Positions 1-6,570 are shown, numbered from the stretch's first letter. The stretch: DNA of 8,658 bases from Halobacteriales archaeon QS_9_70_65 (GCA_003023535.1 PXSC01000067.1:1-8658), one strand, 5' to 3'. The notes: generated from the sequence alone by a model not told the origin. Translations and numbers: made by a program.

Positions 1-783
1 GCTGTGGGTGTACATCTCGATGGCACGGTCGCCCACCGTCCCGTCGGCCTCGAACAGTCCGCGGAGGAACCGTGCGATGCACGTCCGGCCGGATTCGAAG
101 ACGGCCTCGGGAACGGTCGCGGTCTTCGAGGTCTCCTTCAACAGATCGTTCCGGTCGAGGAACTCGTAGAGCGAGCGACGGAACGCCTGTCCGACGACGC
201 ACTCTGTGTCAGTACGCTCTCTCGTCGTCGGCTCGAACCCGAACAGTTCGTCGGTCAGCTCCCGCCAGTAGTCGACGAGGTCGTCGTCCTGCCCGTCGAA
301 GGCGACCCTGACCCCGCTCTCTCGCGCGGTACCGTCGCCGAGATACAGTCCCAACCACTCCGCGAGGCCCGGAGTCATCGTGTCGGGAATCTCGAAGGTC
401 GACCTCGGTCGGCCGTGACTGCCGCCAGTAGCGGCAACTGTGCCACCGTCCGTCGCCCTGTTGGGGCGCAGTTCGACCGACGGTCCGTCGTCGTCGAGGA
501 AGTTCTTCTGGAGGGCGAGAACGTCGTCGGGGCGAAGGTTCTTCACCTGTCGCCATTCGTACTCCCCATCGTCCGCGATAACCCGGAAGTAGTGTTCGGG
601 AGTCGCTCGGACCGTGTATCCGGAAGCCGTCTCGATCTCTTGGACGAGTTTCTCGCCGTTCTCGAACTTCGACTCGACGCGTGCCTGTCCGTCCCGGTCG
701 TCGTAGACACGCTCGCCGCGTTCGATCTCGGTCAGTCGCTTGAGACCGCCTTCCGCTGCGACCATCGAGTTCGGAGGAACACA
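1..783 (-). mobile_element. Intein with LAGLIDADG homing endonuclease inside the ribonucleotide reductase (C-terminal part missing)
   Basis: This is a protein-splicing element that excises itself from the reductase and can home into intein-free alleles. It begins at a Cys codon (781-783) directly after FMPN. Splicing block A starts with that nucleophilic Cys1. Block B is TPEH (intein residues 61-64) with the conserved Thr and His. The two endonuclease motifs are LGLYLGDG (residues 144-151, catalytic Asp150) and RGLFEADG (241-248, catalytic Asp247). Between them, a block D-like stretch (KETSKTATVPEAVF) is present. The terminal His-Asn and the +1 residue lie beyond the edge; by family logic the +1 residue should be the Ser of SPTLMNAG. 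The intein uses more A/T-ending codons (TGT, GTT, CCT, GCA, GGT, CGA) than the extein, which fits a separate history. No stop or frameshift is seen in 261 codons, so the endonuclease looks intact as far as visible. Confidence 0.92.
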
Positions 784-1266
784 GTTCGGCATGAACGAGA
801 GCCGCTCCATCAGCTCGCGGAACTCGCCGGCTTTCTCCTCGACGTGGGCGCGGATCTCCTCGGGCAGCTCGGGGACGAGCGTCTCGTAGGCGAACTTGTT
901 GACGTTGTGGACCGACAGCGTCGTCTCGGCGTCGTCGTCGTCGGCGGTGACGCCGGCGCCGAACACCTCGGCGGCGAGTTCGTCGCGGCGGGGGTGGTCG
1001 GGCTTGAGCTGGTCGGGCGTCACCGTGATTTCGCGGCCGCGGCGGTCGGCCTCGAAGACCGCTTCCGCCAGCGCGATGTTGTCGGCGACCCGCTCGAACA
1101 GCTCCTCCTGCTCTTCGACGTGGTCGCCGTCGGCGTCCTTCCGGAGGTACCGCGCGGGCAGGATGTTGTGATAGGCGTTGCCGGTGAGCCGGTCGGCCAT
1201 CGTCTCGCCTTCGGTCCGCTTCACCGGGAGCGTGATCTCGTCCGCGGAGGGGTCGGCGTCCGACAT
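1..1266 (-). CDS. nrdJ: Adenosylcobalamin-dependent (class II) ribonucleoside-diphosphate reductase, N-terminal part, intein-interrupted, partial
   Basis: This enzyme reduces ribonucleotides to deoxyribonucleotides for DNA synthesis in the cytoplasm. The gene starts at an ATG at 1266 and stays open to the window edge (422 codons visible). Residues 1-161 are reductase: a short acidic N-terminus, then stretches I recognise from haloarchaeal class II reductases, such as RLTGNAYHNILPARYLRKDA (residues about 26-45) and ITVTPDQLKPDHPRRDEL. This part ends at LSFMPN. In relatives the next residues are SPTLMNAG, part of the active-site region; here a Cys and an intein follow directly. The start is supported by a GGAGG element 8 bases upstream and by the family N-terminus. 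The B12 dependence is known of the family, not read from this fragment. Extein codons are almost all G/C-ending. The C-terminal extein, including catalytic cysteines and the radical site, lies outside the window. Confidence 0.93.
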   Translation of the reverse strand, partial: MSDADPSADEITLPVKRTEGETMADRLTGNAYHNILPARYLRKDADGDHVEEQEELFERVADNIALAEAVFEADRRGREITVTPDQLKPDHPRRDELAAEVFGAGVTADDDDAETTLSVHNVNKFAYETLVPELPEEIRAHVEEKAGEFRELMERLSFMPNCVPPNSMVAAEGGLKRLTEIERGERVYDDRDGQARVESKFENGEKLVQEIETASGYTVRATPEHYFRVIADDGEYEWRQVKNLRPDDVLALQKNFLDDDGPSVELRPNRATDGGTVAATGGSHGRPRSTFEIPDTMTPGLAEWLGLYLGDGTARESGVRVAFDGQDDDLVDYWRELTDELFGFEPTTRERTDTECVVGQAFRRSLYEFLDRNDLLKETSKTATVPEAVFESGRTCIARFLRGLFEADGTVGDRAIEMYTHS

Positions 1267-1274
1267 CACTCCGC

Positions 1275-1279
1275 CCTCC
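1275..1279 (-). promoter_or_regulatory. Shine-Dalgarno site of the ribonucleotide reductase gene
   Basis: Read on the minus strand, GGAGG lies 8 bases before the ATG at 1266. It is half of a perfect palindrome, CCTCCGGAGG (1275-1284), and bases just upstream could pair with it in a small hairpin. Many haloarchaeal mRNAs are leaderless, so a strong site points to a leadered transcript here and supports this start codon. Confidence 0.6.
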
Positions 1280-1398
1280 GGAGGCGAGCGCGCGGTTCGG
1301 CGGCGATGCGTGTGGTTCGCGGCGCCGGCGGTGTCCGTGCCGGCGGATGAATGTGCGCGTGCTCTCTCGCGCGTACGGGACGACCGATTCGCCCGCAG

Positions 1399-1408
1399 TA
1401 ATATAAGG
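1399..1408 (-). promoter_or_regulatory. Probable TATA box for the ribonucleotide reductase gene
   Basis: The minus strand reads CCTTATATTA, the best archaeal TATA-like match in the gap between the trp operon and the reductase gene. The usual 25-27 base spacing would place the transcription start near 1375, giving a leader of about 110 bases. That is long for a haloarchaeon but agrees with the Shine-Dalgarno site near the ATG. Purine-rich BRE sequence is not clear upstream. Confidence 0.45.
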
Positions 1409-1651
1409 ATGAGTGGACCGGAGTGAAACTGAAATTGGTGACGGCGGAATCGCGGTACGGAGACGGTATTTTCACTGGAAATGTTCGGGGGTTCGGACGG
1501 GGGCGCTCGGGGGACTCGGCGGCGCGACGGCGACCGTCGCCGCCCGCTCGAGCGGCACCGTCGAGACGGCCGGGCCGCCGACGTTCCGAGGTCGGCACCG
1601 CCGGCACTACCGGCAGACGTGTACGTTTCGTGATATCTTGGCCGGCGGTCG

Positions 1652-2242
1652 TCAGCCGCGGGCGCGCCCGAGGAAGTTGGCGACGAGGTCGTGGCCGACG
1701 CCGGTCAGCACCGACTCGGGGTGGAACTGGACGCACTCGATGGGGTGCTCGCGGTGGCGGATCCCCATCACGACCTCCTCGTCGTCGTGGATCGTCGTCG
1801 CCGTCACCGCGAAGCAGTCCGGAACCTCGCAAGCGACGAGCGAGTGGTAGCGGCCGCCCTGGAACCCTTGCTCGAGTCCGGCAAAGACCCCGCGGCCGTC
1901 GTGGTCGACGGGGAAGGCCTTGCCGTGGACCGGCTCCGGCGCCCGGTCGACGCGGCCGCCGTACTCGTGGACGGCCGCCTCGAGGCCGAGACACACCCCC
2001 AGCGTCGGCACCCCGGGGCTCACCTCCCGGAGGACGTCGGCCGTCACGCCGACGTCGCGGTCGTTTTCCGGGTGGCCCGGCCCCGGCGAGATGACCACCG
2101 CGTCCGGGTCGACCGCCTCCACGTCCGCCAGTGACGCCGAGTTCCGTCGCACCGCCGTCTCGACGCCGTCGTGCTGGCTGACGTACTCGACGAGGTTGTA
2201 GGTGAAGGAGTCGTAGTTGTCGACGAACAACACGCGGGTCAT
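1652..2242 (-). CDS. trpG: Anthranilate synthase component II (glutamine amidotransferase subunit)
   Basis: This subunit hydrolyses glutamine and delivers ammonia to TrpE for making anthranilate from chorismate. The 196-residue length is typical. It is a class I amidotransferase: DNYDSFTYNLVEY at residues 8-20, SPGPGHP (oxyanion region) at 52-58, the nucleophile Cys84 in GVCLG, GRYHSL at 130-135, and the His174/Glu176 pair in QFHPES. The residues after the nucleophile are LE, where most TrpG/PabA proteins have HQ; I believe some haloarchaeal relatives share this, but I cannot check it here. The ATG overlaps the trpE stop by four bases (ATGA), indicating translational coupling as the last gene of the operon. 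PabA (aminodeoxychorismate synthase) is the main alternative, but the trp context argues for TrpG. Confidence 0.95.
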   Translation of the reverse strand: MTRVLFVDNYDSFTYNLVEYVSQHDGVETAVRRNSASLADVEAVDPDAVVISPGPGHPENDRDVGVTADVLREVSPGVPTLGVCLGLEAAVHEYGGRVDRAPEPVHGKAFPVDHDGRGVFAGLEQGFQGGRYHSLVACEVPDCFAVTATTIHDDEEVVMGIRHREHPIECVQFHPESVLTGVGHDLVANFLGRARG

Positions 2243-3627
2243 CGGGTCGCCTCCTCCGGATCGGTCTCGATGCGGTCCAGCGCCGCCAGCACACCGTCCA
2301 TCTTCTTGTCGGTTTCGGCGTACTCGGCGGGGGGGTCGGAGTCGGCGACGACCCCGGCACCGGCCCGGACGGTCACCCGGTCGGTGCCGTCGACGCCGCG
2401 GCCCCGCTCGACGGTCGCCGTCCGGATGACGATGGCGAAGTCGGCGTCGCCGCTCCAGGAGTAGTAACCGACGCCGCCGCCGTAGACGCCCCGCGGCTCG
2501 GTTTCGAGGTCGTCGATGATCTCCATGGCGCGGATCTTCGGCGCGCCGGCGAGCGTCCCGGCCGGAAACGACGCCCGCGTCGCGTCGAAGGCGTCGCGGT
2601 CCTCGCGCAGCCGGCCGGTCACCGTCGATTCGATGTGTTGGACGTGACTGTATTTCAGGACGTTCATGAACTCCTCGACGCGGACGCTGCCGGCCTCGCT
2701 CACCCGCCGGACGTCGTTGCGCGCCAGGTCCACGAGCATCGTGTGTTCGGCGCGTTCCTTGTCGTCGGCGAGCATCTCGCCGGCCAGCCGGCGGTCCTCG
2801 ACGGGGCTGGTGCCGCGGTCGCAGGTGCCGGCGATGGGGTTGCTCGCAGCACGTACATGTACGGCGAGGGGTTGACGTCCCGCAACGCCTCGTACAGCGC
2901 CAGCGGGTCGACGTCGCCGTCCAGCTCCCGGGTCCGGGAGACCACCCCCTGATAGATGTCGCCGTCGAGGACGTGCTCCTTTGCGCGGGCGACGGCCGCC
3001 TCGTAGTCGTCCCGCGGGCCGGCCCGCTCGGCGACCGGGCGGAAGCCGTCGGTCGCCGGCGGGCCGGCGTCGACCAGCAGACCCTCGACGCGGTCCCGCT
3101 CGGCCAGCAGGCGGTCGTAGACGGCGTCGGGGTCGTCGCCCTCGCGGACGACCGGCGTGAACACCAGCGACACCGTTTCGACCGCGTCGTCGAAGGCCAG
3201 CGTCTTCGTCGCGAGGACGAACTGCGCGTCGGGGAACCGCGAGTCCGGCCGCTCGCGGCCGACCTCCTCGAGCCAGAGGTTGCAGTAGCCCCTCGTAGCG
3301 GTCGTCGAGCAGCTCGACCGACGCCCCGCCGTCGACGGTGACGACCGCGGCGGGGTCGTAGCCGACGAAGGAGTAACGGGCGTGGCGGTCGGCACCGCGG
3401 CCGGCGCCGGCACCGGCGGTGAAGGCGCCGTCGGGGTCGCTGGAAGCGACCTTCTCGGCGCTTTCCAGCAGGAAGGCGTACTCGTCGTCGTCGTCGGCGT
3501 CGGTCGTCCGGCCGGTCAGCGCCGCGTACGCCGCGAGCGGCCCGAGGTCGACGCCCAGGTCGGCGACGGCACGGACGACGGCCGGCCCGTCGCTCGCCGC
3601 CGCCCGGAACGACTCCCGGGAGATCAC
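2239..3627 (-). pseudogene. trpE: Anthranilate synthase component I, disrupted by two internal deletions with compensating frameshifts
   Basis: TrpE converts chorismate plus ammonia to anthranilate. Translation starts at a GTG (3627) overlapping the trpF stop (GTGA). Residues 1-112 are good TrpE, with the tryptophan-feedback motif LLESAE (53-58) and ARYSFVGYDP. Near 3288-3294 the homology jumps one frame to YCNLWLEEVGRERPDSRFPD; roughly 45-50 residues expected between, including the conserved GGxxGY region, are absent. This frame runs through DGDIYQGVVSR and NPSPYMYVLR. Near 2843-2847 homology returns to the first frame at SNPIAGTCDRGTSPVEDRRL; about 20-25 residues containing the G(A/S)SPE motif are missing. 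The C-terminus (HTMLVDLARNDV, NVLKYSHVQHIES, PAGTLAGAPK) is intact to the stop. The starting frame stays open throughout, so a gene finder would call a 462-residue protein whose middle is nonsense. Missing GASPE makes activity very unlikely. Assembly error is the alternative. Confidence 0.9.
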
Positions 3628-4250
3628 GGCCGGACCCCCGCCTCGCGGACGAACGCCGAGACGGCGTCGGGGTCCTTCCGTCCGGGGGCGGCCTCGACGC
3701 CGCTGGCGACGTCGACGGCGAACGGCCGGACCGTCTCGACGGCGCCGGCGACGTTGGCCGGCGTCAGCCCGCCGGCCAGCACCACCGGCGACGACAGCGA
3801 TGCCGCCAGCTCGCGGGTCCGGGCCCAGTCGTGGGTCTCGCCGGTGCCGCCGGCGCCCGACTCGTCGAGGGAGTCGACCACCAGGGCGTCGGCGGCGTCG
3901 TCGAAGTCGGCGGCCGTCCCCGGGGAGACCGCCCGCAGCACGTCGACGCCGGCCTCCGTCGACAGCCGCGCCGTCTCCGCCGGCGACAACTCGCCGTGTA
4001 CCTGGACGGCGTCGGGGTCGACGCGGTCGAGGAGGTCGACGGCCGCCGCGGACGTTCCCGGCATCGTCACGAGAACGGTCGTCGCGAACGGCGGCGCGGC
4101 CCGAGCCAGTTCGGCGGCCCGCTCCGGCGTCACCGACCGCGGCGTGTCCGAGTCGACGCCGGCGATGAGCCCGACCGCGTCGGCGCCCGCCGCGACGGCC
4201 GTCCGGAGGTCCTCGGCGGTCGTGATGCCGCAGATCTTCGCCCGCGTCAT
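3624..4250 (-). CDS. trpF: Phosphoribosylanthranilate isomerase
   Basis: This enzyme carries out the Amadori rearrangement of N-(5'-phosphoribosyl)anthranilate to CdRP, the third step of tryptophan synthesis. It is a single (beta/alpha)8-barrel domain of 208 residues, the normal length. The sequence shows KICGIT at 5-10 with the catalytic base Cys7, VQVHG at 82-86, the catalytic acid Asp126 in ALVVDS, the phosphate-binding VLAGGLTPANV at 157-167, and ASGVEAAPGRKD at 182-193. The ATG overlaps the trpD stop by four bases and its own stop overlaps the trpE GTG, so it lies between its pathway neighbours with translational coupling on both sides. No defect is visible. Confidence 0.96.
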   Translation of the reverse strand: MTRAKICGITTAEDLRTAVAAGADAVGLIAGVDSDTPRSVTPERAAELARAAPPFATTVLVTMPGTSAAAVDLLDRVDPDAVQVHGELSPAETARLSTEAGVDVLRAVSPGTAADFDDAADALVVDSLDESGAGGTGETHDWARTRELAASLSSPVVLAGGLTPANVAGAVETVRPFAVDVASGVEAAPGRKDPDAVSAFVREAGVRP

Positions 4251-5248
4251 GGGTCGAACCCGCGGAACTCATCGAGGCAGGCGGCCGCCGCGCCGGAGTC
4301 GACCGCCTCGCGGGCCGCGTCGACGCCGCCGGCCAGGCTGTCGGCGTCGCCGGCGACGTAGATGGCCGCCCCGGCGTTCGCGAGGACGATGTCCCGCTTC
4401 GCGCCCCCGAGGTCGCCCGCGAGGATGCCGCGCATATCGGCGGCGTTGTCGCTCGGCGACCCGCCGGCGACCGCCTCGAGGTCGTGGCTGTCGACGCCGA
4501 GGTCCGCCGGCGTGACGGTGTACTCGGAGACCGCGTCGCCGTCGACCTCGGCGACGGTCGACTCGCCGTGGACGGCGAACTCGTCGAGGCCGGCGCCGTG
4601 GACGACCAGCGCCCGCTCGACGGCCATCCGCGACAGCGCCTCGGCCAGCACCGGCACGAGGTCGGGGTCGTAGACGCCGACCACCTGGGCGTCGGCGCCC
4701 GCCGGATTCGTCAGCGGCCCGAGCACGTTGAATATCGTCCGCACGCCGAGCTCCTTGCGGGGGCCGATGACGGCCTCCATCGCCGGGTGGAAGACCGGCG
4801 CCAGCATGAACCCCATCCCGCGCTCCTCGATGCACGCCTCGACGGCCGGCGGCTCGGCGTCGATCGTGACGCCCAGCTCCTCGAGGACGTCGGCGCTACC
4901 CGACGACGACGACACCGAGTAGTTGCCGTGCTTGGCGACGGGGACGCCGGCGCCCGCCACGACGAACGAACTGGTCGTCGAGACGTTGATGGTGTCGTGG
5001 CCGTCGCCGCCCGTCCCGCAGGTGTCGACCAGCGGACGCCGGTCGGGGTCGATGGTGCGGGCCGCCTCGCGCATCCCCTGCGCGAAGCCGGCGATCTCGG
5101 CTTCCGTCTCGCCCTTCGCCCGGAGCGCCGACAGCAGCGCGCCGATCTGTGCCTCCGTCGCCGCCTCGAAGACGAGCGTCGACGCCGCCCGGGCCTCCTC
5201 GACCGAGAGGTCCTCGCCGTCGACCGCGCGCTCGATGTGCTCGCTCAT
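4247..5248 (-). CDS. trpD: Anthranilate phosphoribosyltransferase
   Basis: This enzyme transfers the phosphoribosyl group of PRPP to anthranilate and is the first gene of the operon. With the ATG at 5248 the protein has 333 residues, close to the family norm. It shows the N-terminal helical domain followed by the nucleoside phosphorylase-like fold: the PRPP loop GTGGDG (78-83), NVSTTSSF, KHGN (106-109), SVSSSSGSAD, RKELGVRT (164-171) with NVLGPLTNPAG, and the metal-binding Asp222-Glu223 in LDEFAVHG. An in-frame ATG nine bases upstream (5257) is possible; I chose 5248 because MSEHIERAVDGEDLS matches the usual N-terminus and because the bases around this ATG match those at the start of the neighbouring secreted-protein gene. 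Its stop overlaps the trpF start (ATGA). It is probably controlled by the TRP-box-like sites upstream. Confidence 0.96.
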   Translation of the reverse strand: MSEHIERAVDGEDLSVEEARAASTLVFEAATEAQIGALLSALRAKGETEAEIAGFAQGMREAARTIDPDRRPLVDTCGTGGDGHDTINVSTTSSFVVAGAGVPVAKHGNYSVSSSSGSADVLEELGVTIDAEPPAVEACIEERGMGFMLAPVFHPAMEAVIGPRKELGVRTIFNVLGPLTNPAGADAQVVGVYDPDLVPVLAEALSRMAVERALVVHGAGLDEFAVHGESTVAEVDGDAVSEYTVTPADLGVDSHDLEAVAGGSPSDNAADMRGILAGDLGGAKRDIVLANAGAAIYVAGDADSLAGGVDAAREAVDSGAAAACLDEFRGFDP

Positions 5249-5273
5249 ACTGGTCATCGATGTTCAATCCTGT

Positions 5274-5296
5274 GTTACAGTGTACAAACGAGTACA
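5274..5296 (-). promoter_or_regulatory. Cluster of TGTACA-like hexamers (candidate TRP-box operator) in the trpD promoter
   Basis: Three similar hexamers follow each other on the minus strand between the TATA box and the predicted transcription start: TGTACT (5291-5296), TGTACA (5281-5286, a perfect palindrome) and TGTAAC (5274-5279). The first two repeat at 10-base spacing, close to one helical turn, and the third follows 7 bases on. In Methanothermobacter thermautotrophicus the repressor TrpY binds TRP boxes with the consensus TGTACA in the trp promoter region. The position suits repression by blocking the preinitiation complex. No regulator gene is present in this window, so the assignment is by motif and location only. 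Confidence 0.4.
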
Positions 5297-5298
5297 TC

Positions 5299-5306
5299 GG
5301 AATAAG
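5299..5306 (-). promoter_or_regulatory. Probable TATA box of the trpDFEG operon
   Basis: The minus strand reads CTTATTCC, the most AT-rich element in the 100-base gap upstream of trpD. Standard archaeal spacing puts the transcription start near 5276, about 20-28 bases before the start codon. The match to a haloarchaeal TATA box is moderate. Confidence 0.4.
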
Positions 5307-5330
5307 ACTGTCGCTACGCTCTCAATCGCG

Positions 5331-5350
5331 GCGAGCGGAGAAGCGAGCGG
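5331..5350. repeat. Short direct repeat GCGAGCGG upstream of the trpD promoter
   Basis: GCGAGCGG occurs at 5331-5338 and again at 5343-5350, with a centre-to-centre distance of 12 bases. It sits between the stop of the secreted-protein gene and the trpD TATA box. It could be an upstream promoter element or chance in GC-rich DNA; no T-run is present to suggest a terminator. Confidence 0.3.
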
Positions 5351-5356
5351 CGGGCG

Positions 5357-6427
5357 TTACTCGTCGCCGTCCCAGACGGGAGCGGGAACGGCGGGGTACT
5401 CGGTGGCGGTCGGGATGCCGGAGGTGCCGGGCTGGCACTCGCCGCCGGAGCAGTCCGCGGTGGCGCCGACGCTACCGAACGGCGCCGCGACGTCGGCCTC
5501 CCCGTTGGCCGTCGAGTCGTCACCCCGCACCATCGGGTCGGTCGAGTACTGCTTGCCGCTGCCGTCGTCGTACGTCACCGAGGGGTTCGTTCCGACATCA
5601 CCGGAGTAGACGAGGCCGCCGGCGAAGCCGTACACCTCGGGCCCGTCGTCCTCGTCGTCCAGCGTCACCCGGTAGTAGACCCGTACCACGCGGCCGTCCT
5701 TGTACGGATCGTTTCTGAAGACGACCACGTCGTACCCGGGGTCGTCCGGCGGGTTGCTCGGGTCGACCGCGGGGTCGTTGGGGTCGACGACCTCGCACTG
5801 GTTCGGCGCCACGCCGATGATGAGGTTCGTGACGCTGCGGGGTGTGATGAACGGCGGAACCGGGTTCGGAGCGTCTTCGGGAAGGTCGTCCTGGGAGGGT
5901 AGCTCCTCGTACGGGACGTTCTCGTTGGCCCGCTCGGGGACGTTCGTGCAGGTCTCCTCGGGCGGATCGGTGCCGAACTCGACGGTGACCGTCTCGGAGT
6001 CGGAGTCCGTCCCGCTGGCGAGGGTGGCATTGTGGTCGCCGAGGTCGGTGGCCGACGTCTCCCAGGTGAAGTTGTACGTGCCGGTCTGACGGGGGGCGAA
6101 GCCCCTCCGATCGACTTCCCGGCCGTCGATGAGCAACGACACCTCGCCGCCGGTGTCGGCGTCGATTTCGGCGGTGACGACGAGCGTCTCGCCCGTCCGG
6201 ACCGGACTGTTCGTGTCGGTGATTCGAACCTGGACGTCGCCGTCGCCACCGGCACCGGAGGAGCCATCGGTGACGCCGTTGACGGTGTCGTCGGCGTCGT
6301 CGGTGTCGTCGATACCGACTCCGTCGTCGGAACCGGCGGCCGCCGCCGGAGCCGCGGTGAACGCGACCGTCATCATCACCGCGACGAGGCAGGCCACCGT
6401 CGTTTTGAGTGCTGTCCGCTCGCTCAT
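5357..6427 (-). CDS. Secreted protein of unknown function with an Ig/CARDB-like domain
   Basis: I do not recognise a named family. With the ATG at 6427 the protein has 356 residues and starts with a Sec-type signal peptide: MSERTALK, then a hydrophobic stretch (about 9-31) ending in alanines before a Gly-Ser and an Asp/Gly-rich linker (34-64). No twin-arginine and no lipobox is seen. Residues about 65-150 look like a beta-sandwich of CARDB/Ig type (SPVRTGETLVVTAEI, SLLIDGREVDR, GTYNFTW). The rest is Pro/Asp-rich with a YDVVVFRNDPYKDGRVVRVY segment. The mature part has four Cys (160, 211, 326, 331), possibly two disulfides, and two N-glycosylation sequons (NFT at 119, NAT at 133). There is no PGF-CTERM anchor, so it may be released or shell-associated. 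An upstream in-frame ATG (6475) is rejected because it lies only about 15 bases from the TATA box. Confidence 0.8.
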   Translation of the reverse strand: MSERTALKTTVACLVAVMMTVAFTAAPAAAAGSDDGVGIDDTDDADDTVNGVTDGSSGAGGDGDVQVRITDTNSPVRTGETLVVTAEIDADTGGEVSLLIDGREVDRRGFAPRQTGTYNFTWETSATDLGDHNATLASGTDSDSETVTVEFGTDPPEETCTNVPERANENVPYEELPSQDDLPEDAPNPVPPFITPRSVTNLIIGVAPNQCEVVDPNDPAVDPSNPPDDPGYDVVVFRNDPYKDGRVVRVYYRVTLDDEDDGPEVYGFAGGLVYSGDVGTNPSVTYDDGSGKQYSTDPMVRGDDSTANGEADVAAPFGSVGATADCSGGECQPGTSGIPTATEYPAVPAPVWDGDE

Positions 6428-6483
6428 ACTTGTGTTCAATTCACGTGTACTCTTGATTACCTTTTTGCCCGACATCTACGGGC

Positions 6484-6496
6484 TTTTAAATTAAAA
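6484..6496 (-). promoter_or_regulatory. TATA-like palindrome upstream of the secreted-protein gene
   Basis: TTTTAAATTAAAA is a perfect palindrome around one central base and the most AT-rich stretch in the window. On the minus strand it predicts a transcription start near 6463 and a leader of about 36 bases before the ATG at 6427. It cannot serve the tRNA on the other strand directly, being about 130 bases away. Confidence 0.5.
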
Positions 6497-6570
6497 CGCC
6501 GACGCTCCGCCTTTACCGTGTGAGACCGTTACGGTTCCACTCGAACACGGGTGATCATCCGGCAGTCGTT

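Larger units (their letters stand above)
1267..1651. other. Intergenic region between trpG and the reductase gene
   Basis: These 385 bases have no convincing gene on either strand: the open frames that cross them are Arg-rich and match no family. The left third holds the reductase leader and promoter. The right part lies downstream of trpG. It contains a perfect 7-bp hairpin, GCGACGG-CGA-CCGTCGC (1524-1540), but no T-run that would mark an archaeal terminator, so the trp transcript end cannot be placed and read-through into the reductase gene is possible. Confidence 0.6.

Noticed and set aside
4..1350. Long open frame on the plus strand, 448 codons
   Set aside because: It is antisense to the reductase gene and its intein; its translation matches no family and GC-rich codon bias commonly keeps such frames open.
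1524..1540. Hairpin GCGACGG-CGA-CCGTCGC as the trp operon terminator
   Set aside because: Archaeal termination depends on T-runs, which are absent, and short GC hairpins are frequent by chance in such sequence.
2852..2863. Palindrome CGTACATGTACG as a regulatory site
   Set aside because: It is explained by codons for the conserved Pro-Tyr-Met-Tyr-Val stretch of TrpE; I note it only for its closeness to a deletion junction.
2841..3294. Programmed frameshifting as an explanation of trpE
   Set aside because: Both frame changes coincide with missing conserved protein segments, and no slippery heptamer or stop codon is seen; deletions explain the data better.
3628..4272. Upstream extension of the trpE frame to 4272
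   Set aside because: The extra residues are an Arg/Gly-rich shadow of trpF; TrpE homology begins at the GTG at 3627, which overlaps the trpF stop like the other junctions of the operon.
3382..4515. Long plus-strand open frame opposite trpE, trpF and trpD
   Set aside because: Arg/Ser/Ala-rich shadow of well-identified genes on the minus strand.
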